This document shows positions 53,853-54,052 of a stretch of 54,052 nt of DNA, in pieces (the first letter of the stretch is position 1; each line of letters opens with the position of its first letter). The stretch covers positions 1 through 54,052 of the forward strand of contig NZ_JOFL01000035.1 of assembly GCF_000719265.1 (NCBI RefSeq), read 5' to 3'. Source of the stretch: Streptomyces roseoverticillatus (lineage in GTDB: Bacteria; Actinomycetota; Actinomycetes; Streptomycetales; Streptomycetaceae). The notes beneath the pieces are model-generated. The model saw only the letters and a program-made list of their open reading frames with translations. It did no database searches and was not told the DNA's origin. The position numbers were made by a program, and so were the translations under genes.

Positions 53853-54052
53853 TCATCGGTTCCGGCGGGTGGCCGAGCGCGGTCGCAGCAGTGCCGCTGC
53901 CAGTACGGCCGGGACGGTGAGCAGCAGGGTGAGCTCGACCAGCGAGACGCTGCCGGTCTTCTTCTTGCCGATGGATTTGATGGCGTTTCTGTAGAGGGGA
54001 CGGCGGGCCTCAGGCGGGTTCGGGCGAGTGGGGGGCTTGGGGACCGTCGACG
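53853..54052 (-). CDS. C-terminal part of a small membrane-anchored protein
   Basis: The gene continues past the right edge. The visible 66 codons read, toward the stop at 53853-53855, TVPKPPTRPNPPEARRPLYR, then NAIKSIGKKKTGSVSLVELT and a hydrophobic helix (LLLTVPAVLAAALLRPR) with a basic end. The Pro-rich lead and single C-terminal helix suggest a tail-anchored or stalk-type protein. No family recognised. Confidence 0.55.
   Translation of the reverse strand, partial: STVPKPPTRPNPPEARRPLYRNAIKSIGKKKTGSVSLVELTLLLTVPAVLAAALLRPRSATRRNR

Overview
The window is high-GC DNA with strong third-position GC bias, frequent GTG starts, 4-base stop/start overlaps (ATGA, GTGA) and GGAGG-type ribosome binding sites. 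Together with its gene families (DUF6126, DUF1272, DUF1707-FHA, NarL/HisKA_3 two-component pairs, HATPase/STAS switch proteins, WS/DGAT, split LigD genes) this points to a Streptomyces or close relative. The many accessory genes and decayed genes suggest a chromosome arm rather than the core; that is inference. No rRNA, tRNA, CRISPR array or intact insertion sequence was found.

Region by region. 1-4750 is eroded: the end of an endonuclease/exonuclease/phosphatase gene, a methyltransferase broken by two frameshifts, a hypothetical gene, an intact wax ester synthase/DGAT gene, and scraps of a serine hydrolase and an alpha/beta hydrolase. 4765-10366 holds a PhnA-type zinc-ribbon gene and an island bounded by two nearly identical ArsR regulators in opposite orientation, each with an AT-rich palindrome upstream; inside are a SulP anion transporter, a PNPOx-like flavoprotein, two anti-sigma-like ATPases, a STAS protein and a small membrane protein. 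10632-18068 carries a LuxR regulator with a YtcJ-like amidohydrolase, a secreted glycoside hydrolase, a PD-(D/E)XK protein, an M20 amidohydrolase and a methyltransferase remnant. 18219-25516 has htpG, a two-component system with a 40-nt palindrome in its promoter region, a secreted protein, an SNase-like protein and an HSL-type esterase.

25917-28991 is a possible small biosynthetic unit (MFS exporter, ATP-grasp ligase, VOC protein). 29067-35653 holds a MerR regulator fused to a DNA sliding-clamp-like domain, a carboxylic acid reductase with a repeat-encoded Gln/Asn-rich N-terminus, and an MFS pump. 35988-40286 holds a frameshifted Ser/Thr kinase, a secreted protein, a MarR regulator and an FHA protein.

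40313-42910 is the most striking locus: a macrodomain protein divergently paired with a 543-residue protein that joins a uracil-DNA-glycosylase-like domain (catalytic Asp replaced by Asn) to an R-S-ExE ADP-ribosyltransferase domain. This is a transferase plus ADP-ribose-binding partner layout, comparable in logic to DarT/DarG but with a different architecture. It is the best candidate here for an undescribed toxin-antitoxin or phage-defence system.

43005-54052 contains an epimerase, DUF1272, an LLM oxidoreductase, a phosphotransferase remnant, an ABC-F protein with a long leader and a possible 3-codon uORF, an SMP-30-like protein, an HhH protein lacking glycosylase residues, separate LigD polymerase and phosphoesterase genes, a hemerythrin-like protein and an AmpD-like amidase.
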